Assembly (NCBI GenBank): GCA_024276195.1
Contig: JAJRXR010000042.1
Location: 124,001 to 188,000, forward strand
Direction: 5' to 3'
Source of the DNA: Planctomycetota bacterium
Lineage (GTDB): Bacteria; Planctomycetota; Phycisphaerae; Phycisphaerales; UBA1924
DNA: 64,000 nucleotides
The notes under the pieces were generated by a model. The model did no database searches. It was not told the origin of the DNA and saw nothing but the letters and a program-made list of their open reading frames with translations. Within the stretch, counting starts at the first letter, position 1. Every line of letters starts with the position of its first letter. Positions 14,818 through 23,832 of the stretch are shown piece by piece. The position numbers were made by a program, and so were the translations under genes.

Positions 14818-17754
14818 TCAGTCTTCGATTTCGCCCTGCACGCCCCCGTCGGTCGGGACGCTGACGAAGTTGTCCCCGAGCGGGTAGCCCCGCTCGAACA
14901 CCTGGAACGAGCCCGAGCCGGTCAGGGGGATGCGGAGCATCTGCCCGTTGGGGATCGGGATCCAGAGAACCTCGGCGCCCGCCGGGGCGAGCACGGGGCC
15001 AAGCACCGGCCCGGTCGCCTGGGGCTGGCCCCATTCGATCAGCGCGCCGGAGTTGTTGTCGAACTGCAGGCCCTCGATCTGCGAAGGCCTGAAGAAGTTG
15101 ATGTTCGAGCCCGAGGCGCTCTTGCGCCCGCCGGCCTGCTCGTTGAAGAACATGTCCGCCGGGCTGGCGCCGGTCGTCACGGGCTCGATGAACCTCGCGT
15201 CGGGCAGCTCAGGGGTTGAGATCTGCTCGTTGATGAACACGTCGGAGTGGTGGTCATCGGAGAACGAATCATCGAGGTCCACGAGCGCCCGCGGAGCGTT
15301 CGCGTCGAAGGCCTCGATCGGTGTGATGTCCTCGATGTACTCCATGTACTCGGGGTTCACGCCCTGCGAGCTGGCGCTGGGCTCAAAGCCCTGGGCCTCG
15401 CCCTGGCCGACCACGTCCTCGTCGAAGAAGGAATCGCTCTCGAACCCACCGTTCGGCGCGTCGAAGGAGTCGAGATCAATCTCGGCCTCGGGCGCCGTCT
15501 CGTCGAAGCTCAGGCTCTCGCCCGAACCCTCAGGCATGATCTCGGAAATCTCGGAAATCTCGGAAATCTCGGTGATCTCCTCGATCGACTCGATGAAGGC
15601 GTTGTTGACGCCGCCCTCGTTCGTCCCGGCTTCGGGCTCGAACTCGGCGTTGAACTCGGCATCGAAGCCGGAGTTCTCTCCCGTTTCAATCTCGGCGACG
15701 GGCTCGATAAACACATCATCGACATCAGCGTTGGATCCGAACCCGGTCTTGCCCGTGACCTCGAAGGTCTCTTCAAAGCTCTCCTGTACGGGGATACCGA
15801 TGTTCTCGCTGGGCGCCGCGGATCCTGCGTCCACATTCAGATCGCTCATGGAGCGGGCGTTGCGGGGGGCGACAAGGAACTCCTTGCCCCAGACCGCGTC
15901 GAGAACGGAGTTGCTGGGTGTCACCGTCTGCGTGCCGCGAAGCTCGGCGAGCATCTTGCGAACCTCGGGCGACTGCGGACGCAGCGTCAGGGCGCGGTCG
16001 AGCGCGAAGATGGCCTTGTCGGTCTCGCCATTGGCGGCGTGCTCGCGGGCCTTGATGAGAAACTGGCCCACACGGCGTTCGCGGCTGAACCTGAGCAGCC
16101 CCTCGCGGGCGCCGGCGCGGGTGTTGGCGAGGAAGTCGTTCCCCTCTTCGCCGGCAAGCGTGATATCAGCGTCGTTGACGAGCGAGGGCGTGATCATGAA
16201 GATGATCTCGCTGCGCCGTGTGCTGTCCTCGTTGCCACGGAACGCGGCTCCGATGAGCGGGATATCGCCCAGCACGGGCACCTGGCGGCGCGTCGCGGTT
16301 GTGGTCTCGGTGAAGAGGCCGCCGAGGACAACGGTCTGCCCGTCGCGGACCATGACGTTGGTGACGAGCTCGGTCGTCTCCTCGTCGGGGATGGTGACGG
16401 GGCCGCCGTTGGCGCCTGTGGTCTCACGCAGCTTGAAGTTGGAGACCTGCGGCTTGAGCTCGAGACGGATGATGCCGTTGGACGCGACGAACGGACGCAG
16501 CGAGAGCTGCGTGCCGGTGTCGAGAAAGGCGACCGTCTCGGTGGTGGAGGTCTGGGTGGTCGTGGTGTTGAGGTAGCCGACGCGGGTACCGACGAGCACG
16601 CGGGCTGGCTGGCGGTTGAGCGTCAGGATCTTGGGGTTGGACACGACGGTGACGTCCGTCACCTCGTCGAGCAAACGCAGGAACACGGCGACGTCGTCGG
16701 TGATGATGCCGCCCCGGATCGAGGCGCTCCCGCTGATGTTGCCAAAGCTCGACGTGACCGCGCCCGTGGTGCTGTTCACCTGGGACAGGTCAACCGCGGT
16801 GCCGTCGAGCGTGGTGCCGACGCCCTTAATAAACTGGTTGGCGACGCTCAGCGGGCCGCCGACGCCGGCGAAGTCCGCAAAGTCGAGATCACCCAGGATC
16901 GAGAAGTCCACGCCGAAGGCGTTGTCCTCGGTCAGGCTCGTCTGCAGGATGGTCGCCTCGACGAGCACCTGGACGGGCTTGGTGTCGAGCTGCTCAAGGA
17001 GTGTGAAGATCGACTCGACGTTCTCCTCAAAGTCCGTGATGACAACAATCGCCTCGTTGGCGTAGGTGTCGGCGCCCGCAGGGTTAGAATCATCGAGACT
17101 GAACGGCTCAGCAGCGGCGCTGGTCTTGATGACCCCGCTCTCGCTGAGCAGCTGCTGGACAAACTCCGCCGCGTCCACCGCGTTGAGGTAGTCCAGGGTG
17201 TACACCCGGGTCACCGGGGTCCGGAGGGACTGCTCGATGGCGGTGATCTCTTCGCTGGTGTAGACGTGGATGAAGTTGCCCTGCTCGATGTAGCCGTAGC
17301 CGTTGACGTGCAGGATGGCGTCGAGCGCCTCGTAGAACGTCACGCCGTAGAGATCGGCGGTGATGGTCGCCGAGACCGCGTTGCTCGCGACGATGTTCCG
17401 CTCGCTCTGGATCGAGAGCAGCTGGAGAACACGTCCGAGATCCTCGTCGTTGACGTGGAGATCGACCAGGTCGTACTTATCGACGCTGACGTCGAGCCCG
17501 CCCGTCCCGTCGAGGTCCTCCTCGAAGAACTCCGGGTCCGCAAACTCCATCCCCTCGGCTCCGATATCGCCCTCGATCACGGGCTGGTCGGAACCGCCGC
17601 TGAACGCCTCTGCGGCGAGTTCGTTCAGGGAGGATGTTTGGGCCAGGCCCTGGGACGTACCCGCCAGGAGCACGAGCATGGCCGCTGCAGCCACGCTCAC
17701 ACGCTGAACGACCACGGGGAGGGACGACTCGGAAACGGTTTGACGCTGATCCAT
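14818..17754 (-). CDS. Secretin (GspD/PilQ-type) with long acidic C-terminal extension
   Basis: 978 residues from ATG 17754 (an adjacent GTG at 17757 is possible; GAGG lies upstream). A signal peptide ends near AGTSQGLAQ. An STN/N0-like domain (about 85-170, LHVNDEDLGRVLQLLSIQS) and an N1-like domain (about 180-280, TRVYTLDYLNAVDAAEFVQQ) follow. The secretin core (about 350-530) includes VPVLGDIPLIGAAFRG and EIIFMITPSLV. The core forms the outer-membrane gate of type II secretion or type IV pili. After it come a TPR-like pair (GETDKAIFALDRALTLRPQS) and about 330 very acidic residues with few hydrophobics, including an EIS repeat, which ordinary secretins lack. A conserved-looking C-terminal block (IPIPNGQMLRIPLTGSGSF) ends the protein. 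Confidence 0.93.
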   Translation of the reverse strand: MDQRQTVSESSLPVVVQRVSVAAAAMLVLLAGTSQGLAQTSSLNELAAEAFSGGSDQPVIEGDIGAEGMEFADPEFFEEDLDGTGGLDVSVDKYDLVDLHVNDEDLGRVLQLLSIQSERNIVASNAVSATITADLYGVTFYEALDAILHVNGYGYIEQGNFIHVYTSEEITAIEQSLRTPVTRVYTLDYLNAVDAAEFVQQLLSESGVIKTSAAAEPFSLDDSNPAGADTYANEAIVVITDFEENVESIFTLLEQLDTKPVQVLVEATILQTSLTEDNAFGVDFSILGDLDFADFAGVGGPLSVANQFIKGVGTTLDGTAVDLSQVNSTTGAVTSSFGNISGSASIRGGIITDDVAVFLRLLDEVTDVTVVSNPKILTLNRQPARVLVGTRVGYLNTTTTQTSTTETVAFLDTGTQLSLRPFVASNGIIRLELKPQVSNFKLRETTGANGGPVTIPDEETTELVTNVMVRDGQTVVLGGLFTETTTATRRQVPVLGDIPLIGAAFRGNEDSTRRSEIIFMITPSLVNDADITLAGEEGNDFLANTRAGAREGLLRFSRERRVGQFLIKAREHAANGETDKAIFALDRALTLRPQSPEVRKMLAELRGTQTVTPSNSVLDAVWGKEFLVAPRNARSMSDLNVDAGSAAPSENIGIPVQESFEETFEVTGKTGFGSNADVDDVFIEPVAEIETGENSGFDAEFNAEFEPEAGTNEGGVNNAFIESIEEITEISEISEISEIMPEGSGESLSFDETAPEAEIDLDSFDAPNGGFESDSFFDEDVVGQGEAQGFEPSASSQGVNPEYMEYIEDITPIEAFDANAPRALVDLDDSFSDDHHSDVFINEQISTPELPDARFIEPVTTGASPADMFFNEQAGGRKSASGSNINFFRPSQIEGLQFDNNSGALIEWGQPQATGPVLGPVLAPAGAEVLWIPIPNGQMLRIPLTGSGSFQVFERGYPLGDNFVSVPTDGGVQGEIED
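15541..15576. repeat. 9-bp tandem repeat in the secretin tail
   Basis: Four units of CTCGGAAAT (the last one CTCGGTGAT) in a row. On the coding strand they give repeated E-I-S, in the acidic tail of the secretin. Slippage here would change tail length by three residues without breaking the frame. Confidence 0.85.
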
Positions 17755-18018
17755 CACTTGTGTCCTCGCACTAGAGCAACTCGCTCGGACGGTTGTGCAA
17801 TCGTTTCGCTGGCGATGCCCGTGATCCCTCGGATCTACACATGTGGAGGGGCGCCCCCGGCGGTCTGCGTAGACCTTTTCGGCCGCTTCGATTGGAGACT
17901 TTGGGACGATTCCGCTTTGGCCCGATCATCTCCGTCCCCACCCCGTTCCCGGGGGGATCTCTCCAGATAATGGGCTGATTTCAGGGTTCCAGACCTCGAT
18001 CACGCCCGCAAAAACGTG

Positions 18019-18246
18019 TCAGTCCGAGAGCACGGCGTCCACCGGCTCATCGATCGAGACCGGGTTCTCGGGCTTCTCGGGCGCCTCTGCATCCGGCTCG
18101 CCCTCGTCGTCGATCACATGCGGAACCGCGTACGCGCTGCGTGGCAGATCGCTCACCAGACGCAGCTTCGTCCAGATCAACAGCCCCGCGAGCGCCCCGA
18201 TACTCAGTGTCGTGCTCAGGGCGTAGCGTCCGCGTCGCTGTTTCAT
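18019..18246 (-). CDS. Small single-pass membrane protein in the pseudopilin cluster
   Basis: 75 residues from ATG 18246. A basic start (MKQRRGRY) is followed by one hydrophobic segment (about 9-27, ALSTTLSIGALAGLLIWTKL) and an acidic Pro/Glu-rich C-terminus, so the tail should be outside the cytoplasm. It sits between the pseudopilin and secretin genes on the same strand, which suggests a part in the same apparatus. No family is recognised. Confidence 0.6.
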   Translation of the reverse strand: MKQRRGRYALSTTLSIGALAGLLIWTKLRLVSDLPRSAYAVPHVIDDEGEPDAEAPEKPENPVSIDEPVDAVLSD

Positions 18247-18350
18247 GGCGTCCCTCGGGTCCAAGCCGGTCCCCGCCCCCGTCAGATCCGGCGGCGTTTC
18301 ATCCTCTTTCGGCCCATCGGACGCGTGACTTCTTCAGGATTGCCTCGAAC

Positions 18351-18902
18351 TCACGGCGCCGTGACTTCGGTCACCGTCACCTTCCCGCTGAACGCGGCGA
18401 TATCGATCCTCCACGTCGAGGTCGGCCCCGCGACCTCCAGCGACCCGCCCGAAGACAGCACGTCCGATCCCGGCGCCGTCACCGGTCCGCCGATCTCGTC
18501 AAAGATCAGCGTTGAATCACCGTCAAAGTTCACGTTCTGGATCACGGCCCCGCCGTACCGCGGATCGTCCAGCATCACGATGAACTGCTGGCCCGGCCCC
18601 GAAGGCGAGTACAGCGTGTCGTTGGCCGGGTCGAGCGTCAGGCCCGTCACCTCCAGCAGCGAGTACGAGTTCGTCCCCGCGTCAAACACCACCGCCCGCC
18701 CGGACTGGTACGCCAGCGCATCGTACTGCGCATAGGTAATGTCCGAGATGATCGTCCGCACCGCCGCCTGCACCCGCAGCACATGCGTCTGCCCCAGCGA
18801 CGGGATCACCAGCGCCGCCGCGATCCCCATGACCGTGATCACGATCAGGATCTCGATCAGCGTGTACCCGCGCCGTGCTTGCTCGTGTTGATGCTGGGCC
18901 AT
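18351..18902 (-). CDS. GspH/FimT-like minor pseudopilin
   Basis: 183 residues. RRGYTLIEILIVITVMGI is the prepilin peptidase site with Glu at +5 and the hydrophobic helix that packs the pilus core. The rest is beta-rich, as in GspH/FimT minor pseudopilins (VRTIISDITYAQYDALAYQS follows the helix). The cleaved residue pair is G-Y rather than G-F, which is allowed in this family. It starts 23 bp after the stop of the GspG-like gene and is probably co-transcribed with it. Confidence 0.88.
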   Translation of the reverse strand: MAQHQHEQARRGYTLIEILIVITVMGIAAALVIPSLGQTHVLRVQAAVRTIISDITYAQYDALAYQSGRAVVFDAGTNSYSLLEVTGLTLDPANDTLYSPSGPGQQFIVMLDDPRYGGAVIQNVNFDGDSTLIFDEIGGPVTAPGSDVLSSGGSLEVAGPTSTWRIDIAAFSGKVTVTEVTAP

Positions 18903-18925
18903 GGTGTTGCTCTCTCTGACCCGGT

Positions 18926-19354
18926 TTACTGCGGGATGGGCTCGTCGTTGAGGTCAAACCCCCCGGCCCAGATCGTGCCGGTCGCGCTGTCAAAGACCCA
19001 GGCGTAATCCGTCTGGTACGCCACGTCCGGCGTCGCCCGGATCAGGATCGTCCGCGCGTTGGCCCCGCCCACATACGGGTTGAAAGGCGACGCCTTGAGG
19101 TACTCGCCCGTCGTGCCGACCAGCGCCCCCCACGTCCCGTTGCCCGCCGTGATCACCGGAAACTCGTTGTTGTTGCGGACTTGGTAGACCTCCACCGCCC
19201 GGCGCAGCTTCTGCAGCTCGGAGTACGTCGTCCCGGCCGCCGCCTCATCGCGCGCCGACGCGAACCTCGGCACGACCACCGCCGCAAGGATCCCCAGGAT
19301 CACCACCACAATCAGAATCTCAACCAACGTGAATCCGCGCCGTGTGCAACGCAT
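18926..19354 (-). CDS. GspG-like pseudopilin
   Basis: 142 residues from ATG 19354 (the frame is open further upstream, but this Met gives the normal short leader). MRCTRRGFTLVEILIVVVIL is a class III signal peptide with cleavage between G and F. After the helix the protein is short and ends in a loop with DYAWVFDSATGTIWAG, like type II secretion GspG or type IV pilins. It is paralogous to the next pilin upstream: both share FTLVEILIVVVILGILAA and a terminal sequence of the form Y/W-x-Y/F-D-x-A-T-G-x-I. Confidence 0.9.
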   Translation of the reverse strand: MRCTRRGFTLVEILIVVVILGILAAVVVPRFASARDEAAAGTTYSELQKLRRAVEVYQVRNNNEFPVITAGNGTWGALVGTTGEYLKASPFNPYVGGANARTILIRATPDVAYQTDYAWVFDSATGTIWAGGFDLNDEPIPQ

Positions 19355-19417
19355 CGTCACTTCCCTTTCAGAACACGCCCGCTGCCGAGCGATTCCACGC
19401 TGTTCCCCCCGCAAAGC

Positions 19418-19443
19418 GCCCAGGCCCCTTTCGGGGCCTGGGC
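19418..19443 (-). terminator. Strong stem-loop after the major-type pilin gene
   Basis: A perfect 11-bp stem, GCCCAGGCCCC (19418-19428) with GGGGCCTGGGC (19433-19443), and a 4-base loop. It lies 32 bases after the pilin stop and before the GspG-like gene. It has little of a U-run, so it may be a processing or attenuation hairpin that makes the first pilin mRNA more abundant than the downstream genes. Confidence 0.65.
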
Positions 19444-19475
19444 GAAGTTGATCGTCAGATCAGGTGAACCCGTGT

Positions 19476-19937
19476 TTACGGGATCGGGTCGGGGGCGCCA
19501 GCGGCACGGATCAAGCCGGTGGCACGGTCGTAGAGCCAGCCCTGGTCGGGGTTGGCAGCGGCCGCAGCGGTGTCGGCGGCGTCCGGATCGGCCATCACGA
19601 CTGCGTTCACGTCGGTCGCGTTGGCGGCGGGCGAGAACGGGTTGCGGGGTGCAGCCTTGACGTAGTCCTCGCCGATCATGGTGTTGGCCGTGCCAGCCGC
19701 GCCCCAGCCATCAGTAGCGAGATCGGGGTACGTTCCGCCGTTGCGGGCGGCCCACAGCTCGAGCTGGGTTTCCAGGGTGGTGATCTGGGTCTGGACGTTG
19801 CCGCCGCGGGCTTCATCAGCAGCGCTGGTGAACTGCGGGACGACAATGGCGGCCAGAATACCGAGGATCACGACCACGATCAGGATTTCGACCAGGGTGA
19901 ACGCCCCGGCCCGGTTGTGCTTCCGATTCGCACGCAT
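19476..19937 (-). CDS. Type IV pilin/GspG-like major pseudopilin
   Basis: 153 residues. MRANRKHNRAGAFTLVEIL gives a basic leader, the cleavage site A-F in place of the usual G-F, and Glu at +5. The hydrophobic helix continues to AAIVVPQFTSAADEA. The Ala in place of the usual Gly before the mature Phe is unusual and may slow cleavage. AAGGAG stands 8 bases before ATG 19937, a very good ribosome site, and a strong hairpin follows the gene, so it is probably the most expressed member of the cluster. It heads the minus-strand run of pseudopilins, secretin and TPR lipoprotein. Confidence 0.9.
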   Translation of the reverse strand: MRANRKHNRAGAFTLVEILIVVVILGILAAIVVPQFTSAADEARGGNVQTQITTLETQLELWAARNGGTYPDLATDGWGAAGTANTMIGEDYVKAAPRNPFSPAANATDVNAVVMADPDAADTAAAAANPDQGWLYDRATGLIRAAGAPDPIP

Positions 19938-20268
19938 GCTTGATTCTCCTTGAACACATTCGACTCGCGAGAACAAATGACCCGGGTCCCCCGGGGGTTC
20001 GGCCCATTGCCGCAGCCCGCAAGGGCGTTCTCCTCCGAACGCCCGCACGAACCAGCCTGTCGTGGCCCCGCTCGTCTCCCCGCACTCACGAGAAGACGGG
20101 CGGCGACCACCACTGGCATCTAAACCATCGACACCAGAATCAACCCGGATGAAGGTCGAGACACGATCCCCCCCCGAACCGGGCGCCGTCTGTGACGCCT
20201 GGGCCAAGCGTCCGGGCGGGCAGGGGCGTACTCGGACGAAGCGATCACTCCGTTCGACCGCGCACAAA

Positions 20269-20294
20269 CAAGCGGGCCAATCCTGGCCCGCTTG
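20269..20294 (-). terminator. Intrinsic terminator after the HEAT-repeat gene
   Basis: An 11-bp perfect stem, CAAGCGGGCCA (20269-20279) with TGGCCCGCTTG (20284-20294), and a 4-base loop. On the minus strand it is followed by TTTGTG. It lies about 100 bases after the stop at 20391, past a repeat copy. Confidence 0.7.
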
Positions 20295-20320
20295 CGTTGG
20301 TCTTCGTTGAGTTATCGAGC

Positions 20321-20355
20321 GGGTGCCGTGGAGACGCCGCCGCAGCTTCTCCACG
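20321..20355. repeat. Palindromic repeat family A, copy 1 (left hairpin, right half decayed)
   Basis: GGGTGCCGTGGAGACGCC begins the copy. CGTGGAGA and TCTCCACG form the stem of a hairpin around a GC-rich centre. The left 35 bases match the copies at 32380, 37666 and 41982; the right half seen in the 82-bp copies is only weakly recognisable. Confidence 0.8.
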
Positions 20356-20390
20356 AGCGAGCGCAGAGCGTGCCAGAAGACTCGCGTCTC

Positions 20391-22610
20391 TTACGGGCGT
20401 CGCGCCCGCGCCGAGCGATCCTCAAACTCCCCGAACATGATCGGGAGCAGGTCCTCGTTGGGAAGCTGCATCGCGCCCATCACCGCCGCGGCGGAGGTCG
20501 CCAGGGCATAGTCCGTGCTCCGCGCCAGCTCCACAAGGCGGCGCGTCTGGCGGTCGTCGAGGAAGTTGCCGTGGCGTTTGCCCGAGTCGCCCACCAGCCC
20601 CAGCATCGCACGCTGCTCATCCCCCGAGAGCTCAAACGCCCGGTTGATCAGGGCGCCCTGGGCCCGGGGCTGGTTGATATGCGCCAATACCTCGCCGATA
20701 TCGAGCATCACCCGCCCGCTCTGGTCGCCCATGACAAAGATCAACGGCGCTGCGGCATCCGAGACGTTCAGCACCCGGTTCTCGGACACCGCCAGATCAC
20801 GCAGAGCGCTGATCGCCCGGTCGGCGTACGCCTCGGCCTCGTCCTGCGAGATCGCCCCGCCCGAGGCCGACTCGATCAGGTCGCTCGTCGCCCGGACAAA
20901 CATCGAGCTGTCGATGCCCGTTCGCCTGACCATGACGCTGTGGTCTCGCCGGTACAGGCGTGAGAGGTATTCCAGCTCGTCGGCGGGCGCCATCGCCAGC
21001 ACCGGGGTGACAGAGAGCTTGTTGTCGGAGCGGACAAGCTCGATGAGTGCCCGCGTCGCGTCGGCGCCGAGCGAGGTCACAATCAGATCCACACCCGGGG
21101 CCTCGGCGATCGCCGCACGAAGATCCTCGAGCCCACGCTCCGCCGGCGGCAGCACGATGTACCCCTCGCCCTCGAGCATCCGTCGCCGCCCGTCGTACTC
21201 CTCCCGGTCAGACCCCGTCAGCACGATCGCGTACCGCGCCGCAGCGTCGCGCACCGCGCTCGCCAGCAGCGGCACCACCCGGTCCGACCCCTCAAACCCG
21301 CTCACGGGCTGGGCCGCACCGAGCGCCAAGGCCGCCTCGTACTGCACGCGCCGGTTCGGGTACGACAACGCCTCGAGCAGCGGGCGACGCTGCCCAGGCC
21401 CCCAGAGCGACTGGCCCCCGGCCGTCATCTCGATCGCCGCGATTGCCCGACGCGTCAGCGGCGTATCCCCGTCATCAATCCCCCGCGCCAAAACGCGCTG
21501 CGAGATATCCGTGCCCGCCGCCACCGCAAAGTATTCCGCGTCACGACGCTCCGGCGGATACGCCGGGTTCGCGTACCCCTCGGGCGAGTCAATCTCACGC
21601 GAATAGTTCGACGCGATCCACAGCGCCACCGCCTCGGTCACGCCCGGGTCCAGGCGCAGCGCCTCCTCGGCCATCCGCATCGCCATCGCCTCGTGATACG
21701 CCTCGGTCAGGATCGGCGTCGGGATCAGCCCGATCGTCGGCTCGAACTCCCACAGAAGCTGGAACTTCTCGCCCGAGAAGCTCGTCAGCTCCGACCGCTC
21801 GTCGTAGTACGCCTCGCCCAGGCTGTAATACAGGTTCGCCACGTCCATGTTCGGGCTGCCCTCGAGACGCCCGATCGACCACGCGCACGCCTCCCGCACA
21901 GACTCGACCTCCGTCTCCTGGTACAGCCTCGTCAGGAACGGCAAGCTCGAGCGGTAATCAATCAGGCCCAGAAGCTCGGCCACCGCCTCCTGGCGGGCCG
22001 GGTCCAGGCTGGGAAGCGCCGCCGCCATCGGCATGATCGCCTGACGACCCATCTCCACGATCACCTTCTGCACCTCGGCCTTCAGACGCGGGTTTCCCTG
22101 CGCCAGGTACGCCTCGAGCAGCTGCGGCATCGCGTACTCACCCGCCGACAGCAGGCGGGCCCTGGCAAGCGATCTCGCCAGCATCCCTCCGTCAGCAAGG
22201 AAGTTGATGTTCCGTGTCACCTCGTCGGGCATCCTCGCCCGCGCGAGCTTGCCGTTGCGGTACGCCCGGTCCATCTCCGCAGCCAGCGCCTCGAGCTGCG
22301 GGGCGCGCATCGCCGCTGCGACCGCCTCGGGAAACCGGTCTCGCTCGCGCGTCCGCTCGACGAGTTCGACAAACTCGATGTCCGTCAGGCCCCGGTCGAG
22401 CAGCTCACCGGCGATCCCCTCGGCCACGTCGTACGCCCCGAGGGTGACAAAGTGGTTGAAGTCTCGCAGCAGCTCTATTTCTGTTTTTTCCGCAGCGTCG
22501 TGCTGCGCCGCCGCCTCCGACGAAAGGCCCGGCAACACTGGCACGCAGACCAGTGACCCGGCAAACAACACCAGCGACAGGCAAGAGATTCCGCAAGTGG
22601 CTCTGGGCAC
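20391..22610 (-). CDS. Secreted HEAT-repeat protein with receiver-like segment
   Basis: 739 residues from GTG 22610, chosen because GGAG stands 6 bases before it and a signal peptide starts at once (hydrophobic 8-27, ending near SSEAAAQ). The middle is built of helical HEAT-like repeats, for example QEAVAELLGLIDYRSSLPFL and VESVREACAWSIGRLEGS. A segment near residue 500 (RYAIVLTGSDREEYDGRRRM, then VDLIVTSLGADATRAL) has the alternating strand-helix pattern of a receiver or Rossmann-like domain, but no clear phospho-acceptor context. The last part is helical again. No enzyme signature is seen; a periplasmic scaffold is inference. Confidence 0.82.
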   Translation of the reverse strand: MPRATCGISCLSLVLFAGSLVCVPVLPGLSSEAAAQHDAAEKTEIELLRDFNHFVTLGAYDVAEGIAGELLDRGLTDIEFVELVERTRERDRFPEAVAAAMRAPQLEALAAEMDRAYRNGKLARARMPDEVTRNINFLADGGMLARSLARARLLSAGEYAMPQLLEAYLAQGNPRLKAEVQKVIVEMGRQAIMPMAAALPSLDPARQEAVAELLGLIDYRSSLPFLTRLYQETEVESVREACAWSIGRLEGSPNMDVANLYYSLGEAYYDERSELTSFSGEKFQLLWEFEPTIGLIPTPILTEAYHEAMAMRMAEEALRLDPGVTEAVALWIASNYSREIDSPEGYANPAYPPERRDAEYFAVAAGTDISQRVLARGIDDGDTPLTRRAIAAIEMTAGGQSLWGPGQRRPLLEALSYPNRRVQYEAALALGAAQPVSGFEGSDRVVPLLASAVRDAAARYAIVLTGSDREEYDGRRRMLEGEGYIVLPPAERGLEDLRAAIAEAPGVDLIVTSLGADATRALIELVRSDNKLSVTPVLAMAPADELEYLSRLYRRDHSVMVRRTGIDSSMFVRATSDLIESASGGAISQDEAEAYADRAISALRDLAVSENRVLNVSDAAAPLIFVMGDQSGRVMLDIGEVLAHINQPRAQGALINRAFELSGDEQRAMLGLVGDSGKRHGNFLDDRQTRRLVELARSTDYALATSAAAVMGAMQLPNEDLLPIMFGEFEDRSARARRP

Positions 22611-23109
22611 GATCTTCTCCTGCTGATCCTGGATCTCAGTCGATCCGGCGATGGGCGTCCGCGAGCGCGCGGATTCGGTGTATGTCTTCGATCCCCCCGA
22701 AGGCCCGGTCCGGTCCCATACGCCCCCAAGAGCGTCTGGATGCCGCTGGACCGACAATCCGAGGGCAGGCACTCTATCGAAGGCGGGAGAGGGGTGTCAA
22801 CGTCGCGCCAACATCGGCCGCTCCAGAGCCCAGGCCCCCCGCCCATGATCGGACCCCCCAATCGCCCGGTACCGATCGCCCCTGAGCGGGCTGCGGGCGA
22901 GTTCGGAGAGATCGAGAGGACGCCAAGCTCCTGATTCTCGGCCCGGGGGCGGGGCGCCCGGGCACGTCCCAAAACGGGAATCTCGGTTGATTCCGGGACA
23001 GAACGGTGCTGAGCGTCAAGCGTCAGGCGGTTTGCGACGATGCTGCGGCAGCCGAGGGGCGTGCCATTTGGGACGCCGTCCGCCGATGTGTTTAGTGAGG
23101 TGAGACGAC
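22611..23109. other. 499-bp divergent intergenic region
   Basis: It separates the minus-strand HEAT-protein gene from the plus-strand HTH-receiver gene, so it holds both promoters. The sequence is GC-rich, and no clear consensus promoter, tRNA or hairpin family copy is visible. Short open frames here have no ribosome sites and no recognisable products. Confidence 0.5.
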
Positions 23110-23688
23110 ATGCCGCTTGACAAAGACGTACTGACGACCGGAGAGGTCGCCAAGATCTGCAACGTTGCCCCCCGAACCGTGTCGAAGTGGTTCGACTCGG
23201 GCCAGCTCAAGGGATACCGAATCCCCGGGTCCAAGGACCGCCGGATCCCGGTCGCCGAGCTCTACCGGTTCATGAAAGAGCACCAGATCCCGATGGACGG
23301 GATCACCTCGGGCCAGACCCGGGTGCTGATCGTGGACTCGGACGCCGAGATCGTTGACGCCCTCGAGCGTGTGCTCACCGAGCAGACCAACTACGAGGTC
23401 CAGACCGCGACCACCGGCTTCCAGGCCGGGCTTGAGTGCGAACGCTTCCGCCCCCACGTCGTCCTCATCGATGTCCACCTGTCCGACACCGACGCGAGCA
23501 ACATCACCAACATGATCCGCTCGTCGAGCTCGATGCAGATGACCCGCATCATCGCCATGAGCGGCAAGCTCACCGACGGCCAGGCCCAGGGCCTCCGCCA
23601 GTCCGGCTACGACAGCTTCCTCAAAAAGCCCTTCCAGGTCCGCCAGGTCGTCGATTCCATCGAGAACGTCACCTCGATCGCCGCCTGA
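23110..23688 (+). CDS. Response regulator with N-terminal BldC/MerR-like HTH and C-terminal receiver
   Basis: 192 residues. LTTGEVAKICNVAPRTVSKW with GYRIPGSKDRRIPVAELYRF (about 9-60) is an excisionase/BldC-like winged helix that binds DNA. A receiver follows: VLIVDSDAEIVDALE (acidic pocket), VVLIDVHLSD with the likely phospho-Asp, and SFLKKPFQVR with the conserved Lys. The order is the reverse of ordinary response regulators, which carry the receiver first. No histidine kinase is nearby, so it is an orphan. An AGTGAGGTGAGACGAC stretch before the ATG supplies the ribosome site. Confidence 0.88.
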   Translation: MPLDKDVLTTGEVAKICNVAPRTVSKWFDSGQLKGYRIPGSKDRRIPVAELYRFMKEHQIPMDGITSGQTRVLIVDSDAEIVDALERVLTEQTNYEVQTATTGFQAGLECERFRPHVVLIDVHLSDTDASNITNMIRSSSSMQMTRIIAMSGKLTDGQAQGLRQSGYDSFLKKPFQVRQVVDSIENVTSIAA

Positions 23689-23725
23689 GCCCACGCCCGG
23701 AAGCTAATCCCAGACTCCTTCGCAG

Positions 23726-23750
23726 GACCCGCCTACATCTTCGGCGGGTC
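23726..23750 (+). terminator. Terminator after the HTH-receiver gene
   Basis: GACCCGCC (23726-23733) pairs with GGCGGGTC (23743-23750) across a 9-base loop, followed by TTGCATTTGG. A second weaker hairpin (ACCCGCG / CGCGGGT, 23777-23806) with TTGCGTTTG after it follows. Confidence 0.6.
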
Positions 23751-23832
23751 TTGCATTTGGACGACCCACACACCCGACCCGCGTCAGGCCAACGCCCGGC
23801 GCGGGTTTGCGTTTGCGCCCCCGGTGGCCCGG

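Larger units (their letters stand above)
19938..20390. other. 453-bp gap between pilin gene and HEAT-protein gene
   Basis: The gap holds a terminator hairpin (20269-20294) for the minus-strand HEAT-protein gene and a degenerate palindromic repeat (20321-20355). It must also contain the promoter of the pilin cluster. I see no good sigma70 or sigma54 consensus, and no credible gene. Confidence 0.5.

Noticed and set aside
15247-17970. 907-codon open frame on the strand opposite the secretin
   Set aside because: It mirrors the secretin codons (Asp/Val/Glu/Leu-rich shadow), has no domain and no ribosome site.
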